Source: Promethearchaeota archaeon
GTDB taxonomy: Archaea > Asgardarchaeota > Lokiarchaeia > Sigynarchaeales > MK-D1
Assembly: GCA_016839385.1 (NCBI GenBank)
Contig: JAEOUK010000079.1
Coordinates: 1 to 22,801, forward strand
DNA: 22,801 bases
Direction of reading: 5' to 3'
Below, piece after piece: positions 14,918-22,622 of this stretch. The translations under genes and the position numbers were made by a program. The notes beneath the pieces were generated by a model. That model was not told where the DNA came from. It saw only the letters and a list, made by a program, of their open reading frames with translations, and did not search any database. Numbering within the stretch: the stretch's first letter is position 1; each line of letters opens with the position of its first letter.

Positions 14918-15847
14918 ATGATCTCACTGGAAGGACATGACATATTAAGTGCGAAGCAGTTCACTAGAGAGGATTTAGAATATTTGCTTGACTGGTCAAT
15001 AAAAATTGAACAAGATAAGAAGAAGTTCTCTGAATGTATGAAAGGAAAGATAATGGGTACATTATTTTATGAACCTTCTACAAGAACTCGGCTCTCTTTT
15101 GAAAGTGCAATGCTTCGTCTTGGAGGATCAGTGACAGGATTTTCATCTGCTACAGTGTCTTCTGTGAAGAAAGGAGAAACTTTAGCGGATACTATTCGAA
15201 CCGTTGCTAATTACACTGACTTAATTGTATTGCGCCATAACAACGATGGAGCAGCTAAACATGCAGCAACATTCTCAGATGTTCCTGTAATTAATGCAGG
15301 AAGCGGAAGTGGGGAACATCCTACACAATCATTATTAGATTTATTGACTATTAGGCAAGAATGCGGAAAAGTAGACGGCTTGAATATAGGGCTGATTGGA
15401 GATTTAAAATTCGGTAGAACGGTTCATTCATTAACCTATCTTTTAGCAAATTATGATGTAAATCTGTTCTTAATAAGTCCTCATAGTCTGAAAATGCAAA
15501 ATAGGGTTATGGACTACGTTCAAGGAATGGGAAATGTTAAGATCACCGAAACAACGGAATTTCTTAAGACTCTACCAAATCTGGATGTGATTTATATGAC
15601 TCGAATCCAGAAAGAACGATTTCCAGATCCAGAGGAATATGAATCGGTAAAGGATGTATTCAAATTTGAGAAAAAACACTTATCCTCTTTGAAATCTAAC
15701 GCGAAAATCATGCATCCGTTACCTAGAGTTAATGAAATTAGTCCGGAAATTGATGATAGCTCCCATGCAATTTATTTCAAACAAACATACTATGGTCTAA
15801 TGATGAGGAAGGCAATTATTGGATTGATAATGGGAGTAATCAAATAA
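14918..15847 (+). CDS. pyrB: Aspartate carbamoyltransferase catalytic chain
   Basis: Catalyses carbamoyl phosphate plus aspartate to N-carbamoyl-aspartate, the committed step of pyrimidine synthesis. The carbamoyl-phosphate site STRTR is at residues 54-58, the swinging-loop SVKKGET at 82-88, HPTQSLLDL at 134-142, the aspartate-side MTRIQKERF at 227-235 and HPLPR at 266-270. All active-site motifs are present; 309 residues is normal. ATG at 14918 follows a promoter-like region without Shine-Dalgarno, consistent with a short or absent leader. The zinc-binding regulatory chain PyrI, usually directly downstream in archaea, is not here: the next gene is convergent. It therefore stands alone, either unregulated by PyrI or with pyrI elsewhere. 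Confidence 0.97.
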   Translation: MISLEGHDILSAKQFTREDLEYLLDWSIKIEQDKKKFSECMKGKIMGTLFYEPSTRTRLSFESAMLRLGGSVTGFSSATVSSVKKGETLADTIRTVANYTDLIVLRHNNDGAAKHAATFSDVPVINAGSGSGEHPTQSLLDLLTIRQECGKVDGLNIGLIGDLKFGRTVHSLTYLLANYDVNLFLISPHSLKMQNRVMDYVQGMGNVKITETTEFLKTLPNLDVIYMTRIQKERFPDPEEYESVKDVFKFEKKHLSSLKSNAKIMHPLPRVNEISPEIDDSSHAIYFKQTYYGLMMRKAIIGLIMGVIK

Positions 15848-15906
15848 TTCTATCTTCAATTGTTATTAACTAGATTCAATTTTCACCATATGTATTTATG
15901 TATATA

Positions 15907-17088
15907 TCAATTTTTGAACATGATGAGAGGTACAAATATCTCCTCGTCTGAACATCCTCCATGTACCGCTTTCATTCGAATTCTTGTTTCATTCATCATT
16001 TTATCCATTATCATGTAACTATCTTTCATGAGTAAAACATAATCCGGGATACGGTATTTAAAACGTGGATGAGGTTTATACAATCCAAATATTTTGGATT
16101 CAATAAGTTCTTGCATACTTATGAGTGTGCAAAACTCATTGAGTTCTTTATTTACATAAGATTCAAATTGTTCACGATATGGGGCACGTACGTAACAAAA
16201 TGCGGCTCGACTTTCACCGCATAGAGGTAGTGTTAGAGTTTCTTCTAATATCGGATGGTTTTCTAACTTAATAACATGATCCCTAGGAATATCAATGAGT
16301 CCATGATCAGCAGTGACTAAAATAACCGTTTTTTCATTAATTTCTTGAATTTGCTTGGAGAATTGTGTTATTAGATTGAAAATCTCTTGGAAATGTGGTA
16401 TAGCTTTATCTGTTCCATCTAAATGACTTTTACTGTCAATTCCGTCCCAGTAATGAAGAATAAATTTACGATTTGAATCAGATTTTAATATTTTTAGAAG
16501 TAATTCCATTGAATCATTGAAATGTGAGAACCCTACGACTTTTTTAGTACCCTGTGATACTACTGTGTCATATGGTGTATCCACTAATTTTTCTGAAATC
16601 AGAAAATACGAATCTGCTGAAGGAATTCTCTCAAAAATAGATTCGAGCTGTAGAATATCTTGGGGTTTTATCGAATTTTCTGTTATATAATATGAATGTC
16701 CCCGTCTTTTAAGGGGTGGAATCGTTGATATAAGCCCCACTTCTTTCAAATATGTAAACCATGCTAGACAACCATGATTGATAGGGGCAACGCCTGTGTA
16801 AATAGTGGTCATTGCAGCAGCAGTTGTAGAAGGCCATACTGAAGTCATTTTTGTAATGAGATTGTCTTTTACTGAATGCTGTAATTCATTCATATTACGG
16901 ATAAAAAAATTGTATCCCATTCCATCTAGCAAAATTAAAACAACATTTTGTGCTCCTTTTAATTGACTTATTGGTAAATCCTTCAAAGGAGAATATTCGC
17001 TAGTTCCACCAAAATGATGAATTATAGAACTCATCAAATTTACCAAACTACCATCCAAATAGTTTGGAATTTTGAGATTTTGGATCAT
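15907..17088 (-). CDS. Alkaline-phosphatase-fold phosphodiesterase / nucleotide pyrophosphatase family
   Basis: A soluble 393-residue metalloenzyme of the type I phosphodiesterase/AP superfamily. Two-metal site residues are in place: Asp55 (LLDGMGY), nucleophile Thr in PSTTAAAMTTIYTG (about 86-99), Asp215, Asp218 and His222 (WDGIDSKSH), Asp261-His262 (TADHG) and the final His376 (AVHGG). There is no signal peptide, so the enzyme is cytoplasmic. The family covers nucleotide pyrophosphatases, phosphonoacetate hydrolases and phosphoglycerate-mutase relatives; substrate cannot be told from sequence. GDGMGY-like spacing and PSTTA are closest to the nucleotide pyrophosphatase branch. ATG at 17088; it diverges from the oxidoreductase operon across 67 bases and converges on pyrB. 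Confidence 0.88.
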   Translation of the reverse strand: MIQNLKIPNYLDGSLVNLMSSIIHHFGGTSEYSPLKDLPISQLKGAQNVVLILLDGMGYNFFIRNMNELQHSVKDNLITKMTSVWPSTTAAAMTTIYTGVAPINHGCLAWFTYLKEVGLISTIPPLKRRGHSYYITENSIKPQDILQLESIFERIPSADSYFLISEKLVDTPYDTVVSQGTKKVVGFSHFNDSMELLLKILKSDSNRKFILHYWDGIDSKSHLDGTDKAIPHFQEIFNLITQFSKQIQEINEKTVILVTADHGLIDIPRDHVIKLENHPILEETLTLPLCGESRAAFCYVRAPYREQFESYVNKELNEFCTLISMQELIESKIFGLYKPHPRFKYRIPDYVLLMKDSYMIMDKMMNETRIRMKAVHGGCSDEEIFVPLIMFKN

Positions 17089-17155
17089 TAGATTTACCTT
17101 TTTATTGACTAAAAATAAAACTTACACATATTTAGTAGTGAAGTTGAATCACAAA

Positions 17156-18883
17156 ATGGAAGATTTAAGTCTAGTAATTGTCGGACAAGCTGGTCAGGGT
17201 ATACAAACTGTTGAACAATTTATGGTTGGTCTTCTTAAAACAACAGGATATAATGTATATGCTACAAAAGAATATATGAGTCGGGTTCGAGGAGGAATGA
17301 ACTCCACTGAATTAAGAATAGGCTCAGGGAAAAAACGAGTTCGATCATATGTCGAAAGAATTGATCTATTAATTCCACTACACAAGGATGCTATGGAACA
17401 CATTAAACACCGATTATCAAGCTCTACAGTCATTCTTAGAGATCCTGAAATGATAGCTTCTAAAGAATGCTCGGATTATGCATGTACGGATGTTCCATTC
17501 TCCAAGATTCAAAAAGAAATTGGAGCAAAATTTGTAAATGTCTATGCTGCTGGTGTTTTATCTGGAATTTTCAGAATTCCTATAGATTCTGGAAAAAAAT
17601 ACATCGAGAAGCAATTTGCTGGGAAAGGCGAATCCATACTTGCTAAGAATTTCGATGCTTTAGAAAAGGGATATATTTTGGGGGAGACTTTCAAAGATGC
17701 TGTTCCAGAGATGGAAAAAAACCCAAAAGTGGATTCTGAAATCCTTCTTGATGGCAACCAAACTGTTGGATTAGGTGCAATTGCTGGAGGATGTAATTTT
17801 ATTTCAGCATATCCAATGAGTCCATCAACAGGTACTCTTGTTTTTCTGGCACAACATTCAAAGGAATTTGGAATTGTTGTAGATCAAGCAGAAGATGAAA
17901 TTGCTGCAATCAATAAAGCGATTGGTGCTTGGTTTACAGGAGCAAGAGCACTTGCTTCAACATCCGGTGGTGGATTTGCTTTAATGAGTGAGGGACTTTC
18001 TTTAGCTGGAATGGTCGAATCACCTTTGGTAGTACATATTGCTCAAAGACCAGGACCCGCAACCGGATTACCTACTCGAACAGGTCAAGAAGACCTTAAT
18101 TTAGCAATATATGCTGGTCATGGGGAATTTCACCGCATGATATTTGCACCGGGATCAATAGAGCAAGTGTTTTACCTCACCCAACAAGCATTTAATATTG
18201 CAGATAAACTTCAGATTCCCGTATTTATTCTAACTGATCAGTATCTAGTTGATTCGTATTACAATGTACCCCCAGAAGATATGAAGATTGTCGGAGTAAA
18301 ACACGCATTCGTAGAGACAAATTTCGATTACAAACGTTATGCATATACTGAGAATGGAATTTCTCCACGAGGAATTCCTGGTTTTGGAACTGGTTTGGTA
18401 CGTTTAGATAGTGATGAGCATGATGAAATCGGGCATATTACTGAAGACCTAAGGGGAGTTCGGATGAAAATGGTGGAAAAAAGGATCCATAAGAAAGGCA
18501 AAACTATAATTGAAAATCCCTCTCCAATTCCTCTTCAACCATTTGGGGGAAATACATATGAGACTCTTGTTGTATGTTGGGGTTCAAGTTATCTTGCGGT
18601 TAAAGAAGTTATTGAAGATCTAAATAATCCGAAACTCGCGATGCTTCATTTCTCACAACTATTTCCCGTTCCAGAAGAAGCAAACTCTATATTAAGAGAA
18701 GCAAAGAATGTTTTACTTATCGAAGGAAATGCTACTGGCCAATTTAAGAAATTATTGAAACTATATGCTGATTTTGATATTCCCTTTCAAAATTGTTATC
18801 TAAAATCTAGCGGGGAACCGCTATCGGTAGAGGAAGTTAAGAAATTTATCGAAGATTCATTAAATAGAGGAGATGAGAAATGA
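17156..18883 (+). CDS. 2-oxoacid:ferredoxin oxidoreductase, fused gamma-alpha subunit (KorA-type)
   Basis: Oxidatively decarboxylates a 2-oxoacid to its acyl-CoA and reduces ferredoxin, together with the beta subunit encoded next. Residues about 1-185 are the gamma domain (VIVGQAGQGIQT at the start, EYMSRVRGGMNS at 39-50). From about 197 follows the alpha subunit: GLGAIAGGCNFISAYPMSPST, then ASTSGGGFALMSEG and AQRPGPATGLPTRTGQEDL, the substrate-binding region. The gamma-alpha fusion is typical of 2-oxoglutarate-type and broad-specificity archaeal enzymes; the acid used is not determined. The ATG at 17156 is the start, because the frame upstream overlaps the divergent gene and is not conserved-looking. 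575 residues. It overlaps the beta gene by four bases. Confidence 0.93.
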   Translation: MEDLSLVIVGQAGQGIQTVEQFMVGLLKTTGYNVYATKEYMSRVRGGMNSTELRIGSGKKRVRSYVERIDLLIPLHKDAMEHIKHRLSSSTVILRDPEMIASKECSDYACTDVPFSKIQKEIGAKFVNVYAAGVLSGIFRIPIDSGKKYIEKQFAGKGESILAKNFDALEKGYILGETFKDAVPEMEKNPKVDSEILLDGNQTVGLGAIAGGCNFISAYPMSPSTGTLVFLAQHSKEFGIVVDQAEDEIAAINKAIGAWFTGARALASTSGGGFALMSEGLSLAGMVESPLVVHIAQRPGPATGLPTRTGQEDLNLAIYAGHGEFHRMIFAPGSIEQVFYLTQQAFNIADKLQIPVFILTDQYLVDSYYNVPPEDMKIVGVKHAFVETNFDYKRYAYTENGISPRGIPGFGTGLVRLDSDEHDEIGHITEDLRGVRMKMVEKRIHKKGKTIIENPSPIPLQPFGGNTYETLVVCWGSSYLAVKEVIEDLNNPKLAMLHFSQLFPVPEEANSILREAKNVLLIEGNATGQFKKLLKLYADFDIPFQNCYLKSSGEPLSVEEVKKFIEDSLNRGDEK

Positions 18884-19746
18884 TGGGAGGTCGTTTTGAT
18901 TTCAATATAGATGCCATCGCTTGGTGTCCGGGTTGTGGTAACTTCGCGCTACATCGAATATTAAGAGAAACCTTAGAAGAGCTTGACAAAAAACCTGAAG
19001 AAACAGTTTTTGTATCCGGAATAGGTCAAGCAGCTAAATTGCCACAATACATGAAAGGACACATGTTTAATGGCTTACATGGACGAGCTTTACCAGTCGC
19101 AATGGCTATTAAGGCTTCAAATCCCGAGTTAACCGTAATAGTAGATTCTGGAGATGGCTGTACTTTTGGAGAAGGAGGTAATCACTTTAACCAGCAAATT
19201 CTGCGAAATTCTGATATTACAGTTATAAGTCACAATAATCAGATCTATGGACTCACCAAAGGACAAGCATCTCCGACTAGTGTGAAAGGAATGAAAACAC
19301 CAGTTCAAGTATATGGTGTTACTAACCAACCATTCAATCCTATAGCTGCAGCAATCGCATTAGAAGCATCTTTTGTTGCACGAACTTTTGTAGGAAATGC
19401 TGAATTAACGAAATTAGTCCTGAAAGAAGCAATTCAGAATAAAGGATTTTCTCTGGTTGATATTTTCTGTCCCTGCGTTTCATTCAATAAGTTCAATACT
19501 TACAAATGGTACAAAGATAACACCTATGACTTGCCTGAAGAGTATGATCCAACTGATCGAAAGGTTGCATTCGAGAAAGCTATTGAGATAAATAAATTTC
19601 CACTGGGAATATTTTACCGAAATCCTAACAAGATTCCATTTTGGAAGGCCAATATTGCCTATGAAACTGACAAACGTCCTTTATACAAGCGAGATCTTGA
19701 TGTGAATAAACTGAAGAAATTGATAGAATCAAAAAAAATACATTAA
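18880..19746 (+). CDS. 2-oxoacid:ferredoxin oxidoreductase beta subunit (KorB-type)
   Basis: The thiamine-diphosphate-binding partner of the preceding subunit. WCPGCGN at residues 15-21 supplies cluster-binding cysteines. SGDGCTFGEGGNHF followed by SHNNQIYGLTKGQASPTS is the ThDP/Mg motif and following helix. FCPCVSFNKFNTY is the later Cys-containing motif of the family. 288 residues is normal. The ATG overlaps the upstream TGA (ATGA), with GAGG some eleven bases before, indicating coupled translation. No separate ferredoxin (delta) subunit is linked, as in two-subunit archaeal enzymes, so an independent ferredoxin would be the acceptor. Confidence 0.94.
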   Translation: MMGGRFDFNIDAIAWCPGCGNFALHRILRETLEELDKKPEETVFVSGIGQAAKLPQYMKGHMFNGLHGRALPVAMAIKASNPELTVIVDSGDGCTFGEGGNHFNQQILRNSDITVISHNNQIYGLTKGQASPTSVKGMKTPVQVYGVTNQPFNPIAAAIALEASFVARTFVGNAELTKLVLKEAIQNKGFSLVDIFCPCVSFNKFNTYKWYKDNTYDLPEEYDPTDRKVAFEKAIEINKFPLGIFYRNPNKIPFWKANIAYETDKRPLYKRDLDVNKLKKLIESKKIH

Positions 19747-19752
19747 ATAAAT

Positions 19753-20028
19753 TTAATAATGTATTGTAAAATTTCGGAATTTATTCTTTTCATCATTGTC
19801 AGAGAATTCGTGGTTGACGTTATCCACTTTAGCCCATACTGGACCTCTTTTTAACCAATTAAGAAATTGATTTAACTTTTCCTTTTCTCCTTCTGCTAGT
19901 ACTTCTACTTTACCGTTATTTAAATTGCGTACCCATCCTTTAACTCCAAGACGATTAGCTATATCTGCTGTATTCGCTCGAAAAAACACGCCTTGCACCT
20001 TCCCTGACACATATGCATGCATTTTCAT
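19753..20028 (-). CDS. acyP: Acylphosphatase
   Basis: A 91-residue ferredoxin-like alpha/beta-sandwich enzyme that hydrolyses acyl phosphates such as acetyl or carbamoyl phosphate. The active-site loop GKVQGVFFR ends in the catalytic Arg17; Asn35 (GWVRN) is the second catalytic residue, and NGKVEVLAEG follows. Length is standard. ATG at 20028; a second ATG two codons later is possible. It converges on korB with only six bases between stops and diverges from uppP. It could remove excess carbamoyl phosphate made for PyrB, but that is speculation from neighbourhood. Confidence 0.95.
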   Translation of the reverse strand: MKMHAYVSGKVQGVFFRANTADIANRLGVKGWVRNLNNGKVEVLAEGEKEKLNQFLNWLKRGPVWAKVDNVNHEFSDNDEKNKFRNFTIHY

Positions 20029-20079
20029 TACTCTTTCACTTCTGAGGTTTCTAAGGAGTTCTATTTTTACTTAGATGTT

Positions 20080-20110
20080 CACTTGAATAAACATCAAGGA
20101 ATATCAAGTG
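20080..20110. repeat. Inverted repeat upstream of acyP/uppP
   Basis: CACTTGA (20080-20086) and TCAAGTG (20104-20110) form perfect 7-base arms around 17 bases. The right arm is shared with the palindrome at 20106-20123, so the two could form alternative structures or overlapping protein sites. Confidence 0.45.
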
Positions 20111-20123
20111 TAAATTTACACTT
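20106..20123. promoter_or_regulatory. Perfect 18-bp palindrome, candidate operator
   Basis: AAGTGTAAA-TTTACACTT is a perfect 9+9 palindrome in the 172-base region between divergent acyP and uppP. It lies about 50 bases upstream of the uppP TATA-like element and 78 bases upstream of the acyP start. The symmetry fits a dimeric winged-helix regulator; whether it acts on one gene or both is unknown. Confidence 0.5.
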
Positions 20124-20170
20124 TTAAACTCTTTGACAATCATTATATTCGTAAACTTATGTCCCTTAAC

Positions 20171-20182
20171 TCTTATAATATG
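20171..20182 (+). promoter_or_regulatory. TATA-like element of uppP
   Basis: TCTTATAATATG lies 19-30 bases before the uppP ATG, the spacing expected for a leaderless or nearly leaderless archaeal transcript. No Shine-Dalgarno precedes that ATG, which agrees. Confidence 0.4.
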
Positions 20183-20200
20183 TAAAACATATCTCTAACT

Positions 20201-21028
20201 ATGAATTTTTGGCAGAGATTAATCTTAGCCCTTATTCAATCAGTACTAGAATGGCTACCAGTCAGCAGTGAAGGATTTATCGTCATTACCAGCACCAATC
20301 TTTTTGGTGAAGCTTCCCCTGCAGCAGCGATTCGCATCGCATTATATTTTCATTTAGGAACAGCAATTGCAGTCTTATTCAAATTTCGAAGAAATTACAT
20401 TGACGCAGTTTTATTCAAAGATAAAAAATTGCTAAGACTGCTTATCGTATCGGTATTGAGCACTTCATTAGTTGCAATCCCTCTGAAATTGTTATTGGAA
20501 TATCTATTTACTGAACAAATTATAGAATCTGCTGGCTGGATTATAACGCTCCTAACTGGAATTGCTCTAATAATCACGGGAAGTATATTAAAACATGGAA
20601 CAACAATATCCCAAAATATGCTTAAGATGGAAGATCGCAAAATATGGGATGAGTTTGGTCTAGGCATTGTGCAAGGATTTGCAATAATTCCAGGAATAAG
20701 TAGATCTGGAACCACCTATACTTACTTATTAACTAGGGGTTTTCAGAAAGAAGATGCTTTTAAGATGAGTTTTCTTATCTCTTTACCTGCTGTATTAGCA
20801 GGAATTGCATTTGATCTTCTATTTGATGTCATAATTGGAGGTGAAGTACTTGGATTTCAATGGGATTATCTGTTTTTGATGTTTCTAGTAGCGATTATTG
20901 GATATTTTATGATGGACGCTTTGCTTTTATTAGCACGGAAAATTCCTTTCCATTATGTCTGTAATATACTTGGGGGAGTTACAATTTTGTTGGTAATGAT
21001 TTTTTTCTTGGCTTTCTCTTCACTTTAG
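20201..21028 (+). CDS. uppP: Undecaprenyl/polyprenyl-diphosphate phosphatase, UppP/BacA family
   Basis: A 275-residue polytopic membrane protein with about seven or eight hydrophobic segments. It dephosphorylates polyprenyl diphosphate so the lipid carrier can be reused, in archaea presumably for glycosylation. Signature 1 is QSVLEWLPVSSEG at residues 13-25, giving the (E/Q)XXXE pair Gln13/Glu17 and the Ser pair 22-23. Signature 2 is PGISRSGTT at about 165-173. Unusual: the His that normally follows Ser-Ser-x-Gly (SSTGH in the bacterial enzyme) is Phe26 here. ATG at 20201. The gene's last nine bases overlap the convergent glycosylase gene. Confidence 0.92.
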   Translation: MNFWQRLILALIQSVLEWLPVSSEGFIVITSTNLFGEASPAAAIRIALYFHLGTAIAVLFKFRRNYIDAVLFKDKKLLRLLIVSVLSTSLVAIPLKLLLEYLFTEQIIESAGWIITLLTGIALIITGSILKHGTTISQNMLKMEDRKIWDEFGLGIVQGFAIIPGISRSGTTYTYLLTRGFQKEDAFKMSFLISLPAVLAGIAFDLLFDVIIGGEVLGFQWDYLFLMFLVAIIGYFMMDALLLLARKIPFHYVCNILGGVTILLVMIFFLAFSSL

Positions 21029-21709
21029 AACAGTCCCTGTTTCTAAATACCATAAATATAGATCAAGTTCAGCAAGATTCAATCCCTGAATTTCTGCAAT
21101 CTTTGATAATATTACCTCGATTTCTTCATATCTTCGTTTTGTAAGACTTTTTGGTCTTATAATGATACCATGAGTTACTAGAATGTCTACAATGTGAAAA
21201 TCAATAATCGCACAATTATCAAATCCAATATTACGCAAAAAATGGGATGCTTCCTTAAATCCTAATCCTTTTATATTCTTAGCTAACCAATTGCGTAGTT
21301 TTTTTTGTTCCTTTGGATTATATGAAGAAATTATATCATGTAATTGAGCGTACCATTTGCGAGATTCATAGATATATTTTGCTCGTATGTTGGGGAATCT
21401 GTATCCCAGTTTTCTTAATCTATCCACTAATTCCTCTTGAGGTAAACAAACAACATCGGTACTCAAATTTTTTTGTATCTCAATACCTCGTACTGCACTA
21501 AAATTCGCAGTTAAAATGCAAAAACACAATTCGCTGAAGAGAATATCTTTCCCAGATTTACCAATTTTCTTAAAATCATTAATTCGTTCGTCTATCTGAT
21601 GAGATAAACTAGAATGAGTTAATTGGTCTATTTGAGCACATAGAGTACATTCAGAACAATCAGGTTCACAATCACGCACTCGATAAGTTGACTGCAGGTT
21701 TTTACTCAT
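21020..21709 (-). CDS. ogg: 8-oxoguanine DNA glycosylase/AP lyase, Ogg2 type
   Basis: A helix-hairpin-helix base-excision enzyme that removes 8-oxoguanine and cleaves the abasic site. Family motifs: LFSELCFCILTANFSA at 58-72; the hairpin KGLGFKEASHFLRNIG at 147-162 with catalytic Lys152; NCAIIDFHI at 165-173 with catalytic Asp170; and a C-terminal DLYLWYLETG that forms the C-terminal-Lys pocket of this class, ending in Lys229. Added to this is an N-terminal cluster of four cysteines (Cys14, 18, 21, 24; CX3CX2CX2C) in the first 25 residues, not expected in the family. ATG at 21709. The 3' end overlaps uppP by nine bases. Confidence 0.93.
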   Translation of the reverse strand: MSKNLQSTYRVRDCEPDCSECTLCAQIDQLTHSSLSHQIDERINDFKKIGKSGKDILFSELCFCILTANFSAVRGIEIQKNLSTDVVCLPQEELVDRLRKLGYRFPNIRAKYIYESRKWYAQLHDIISSYNPKEQKKLRNWLAKNIKGLGFKEASHFLRNIGFDNCAIIDFHIVDILVTHGIIIRPKSLTKRRYEEIEVILSKIAEIQGLNLAELDLYLWYLETGTVLK

Positions 21710-21730
21710 TTTGGACTAAATCAAAAAAAC

Positions 21731-21740
21731 TATATAATAC
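21731..21740 (+). promoter_or_regulatory. TATA-like element upstream of aIF2alpha
   Basis: TATATAATAC, preceded by AAAAAAC, lies 47-56 bases before the aIF2alpha ATG in the 77-base divergent region, predicting a start near 21760 and a leader of about 25 bases that includes the Shine-Dalgarno GAGGAT at 21776-21781. Confidence 0.45.
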
Positions 21741-21786
21741 GCAATATGTAAAGACCTAGTTTATTTTTCATTATTGAGGATCTAAA

Positions 21787-22611
21787 ATGGTAAAAAAACA
21801 AGCTAAATTTCCAGAACAAGATGAATTAGTAGTAGCTCAAATAATCCACATAGATAAGATGTATGTGTATGCAGATCTTGAGGATTTTGAGGGTAACAAT
21901 GGCCCGGGTGGAAGAGCTAGGGGAATGATTCATATTTCCGAGTTAGCTAATAGGTGGATTCGAAATATTTCAAATTACGTCAAACTAAATCAGCGAATCG
22001 TTCTTAGAGTATTACGCGTTAATCCAGAAAAAGGTCATATTGATTTATCTTTGCGTCGGGTCAACAATGAACAGCAGAATTCTGTAATGAGTGATTGGAA
22101 ATTTGAACGTAAATGTGAAAACTTATTCAGGGTGTTTGGCACTCAAAATAATATGGATTTAGATTCTGTATATTCAAAAATCGGATTCCCTCTAATGACA
22201 ACCTATGGAACCCTTCACGATGCGTTCGATGCAATTAAAGAAGACGGAATTGAAGAATTAAAAAATCTAAATCTTGATGTTTCTGAGAATCTGATGAATA
22301 ACCTATTTGAGCTTATAGATTCAAATATTCAATTATCCCATGTAGAAATTGAGGGAAGATTTGAAATCATTGTGTATGATTCAAACGGAGTAGAAATTAT
22401 TAAGGAAGCTTTCAAAAAAGCAAACGAGATCGAAAAAACGGATAAAAATATGAATTTAAATATTCATTATATCGGTGCACCTACATATTCTATGCGGATT
22501 ACAGCAAGTGACTATCGTCAAGCAGAACATTATCTGAAAAATATCACTAATGTTATTCAAAAACATATAGAATCAAATAATGGAGAATATTTATTCGAAA
22601 GAACAGATTAA
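21787..22611 (+). CDS. Translation initiation factor aIF2 subunit alpha
   Basis: One of three subunits of the GTPase factor that brings initiator tRNA to the small subunit. Residues about 10-87 are the S1 RNA-binding domain (ELVVAQIIHID, then GMIHISELANRWIRNI and GHIDLSLRRV), followed by a helical domain and a C-terminal alpha-beta domain that binds the gamma subunit. The S1 loop carries an additional Gly-rich stretch (FEGNNGPGGRARG). The phosphorylatable-Ser region of the eukaryotic protein aligns with the HISELANRWIRNI segment, but no conserved phosphosite can be claimed. ATG at 21787 with GAGG seven bases upstream. Nop10 follows after eleven bases, the standard archaeal pair. Confidence 0.96.
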   Translation: MVKKQAKFPEQDELVVAQIIHIDKMYVYADLEDFEGNNGPGGRARGMIHISELANRWIRNISNYVKLNQRIVLRVLRVNPEKGHIDLSLRRVNNEQQNSVMSDWKFERKCENLFRVFGTQNNMDLDSVYSKIGFPLMTTYGTLHDAFDAIKEDGIEELKNLNLDVSENLMNNLFELIDSNIQLSHVEIEGRFEIIVYDSNGVEIIKEAFKKANEIEKTDKNMNLNIHYIGAPTYSMRITASDYRQAEHYLKNITNVIQKHIESNNGEYLFERTD

Positions 22612-22622
22612 TATGATAAATC

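Noticed and set aside
17072..17155. Longer N-terminus for the gamma-alpha oxidoreductase subunit
   Set aside because: The first 28 codons overlap the divergent phosphodiesterase start and do not resemble the family; the gamma domain begins right after the ATG at 17156.
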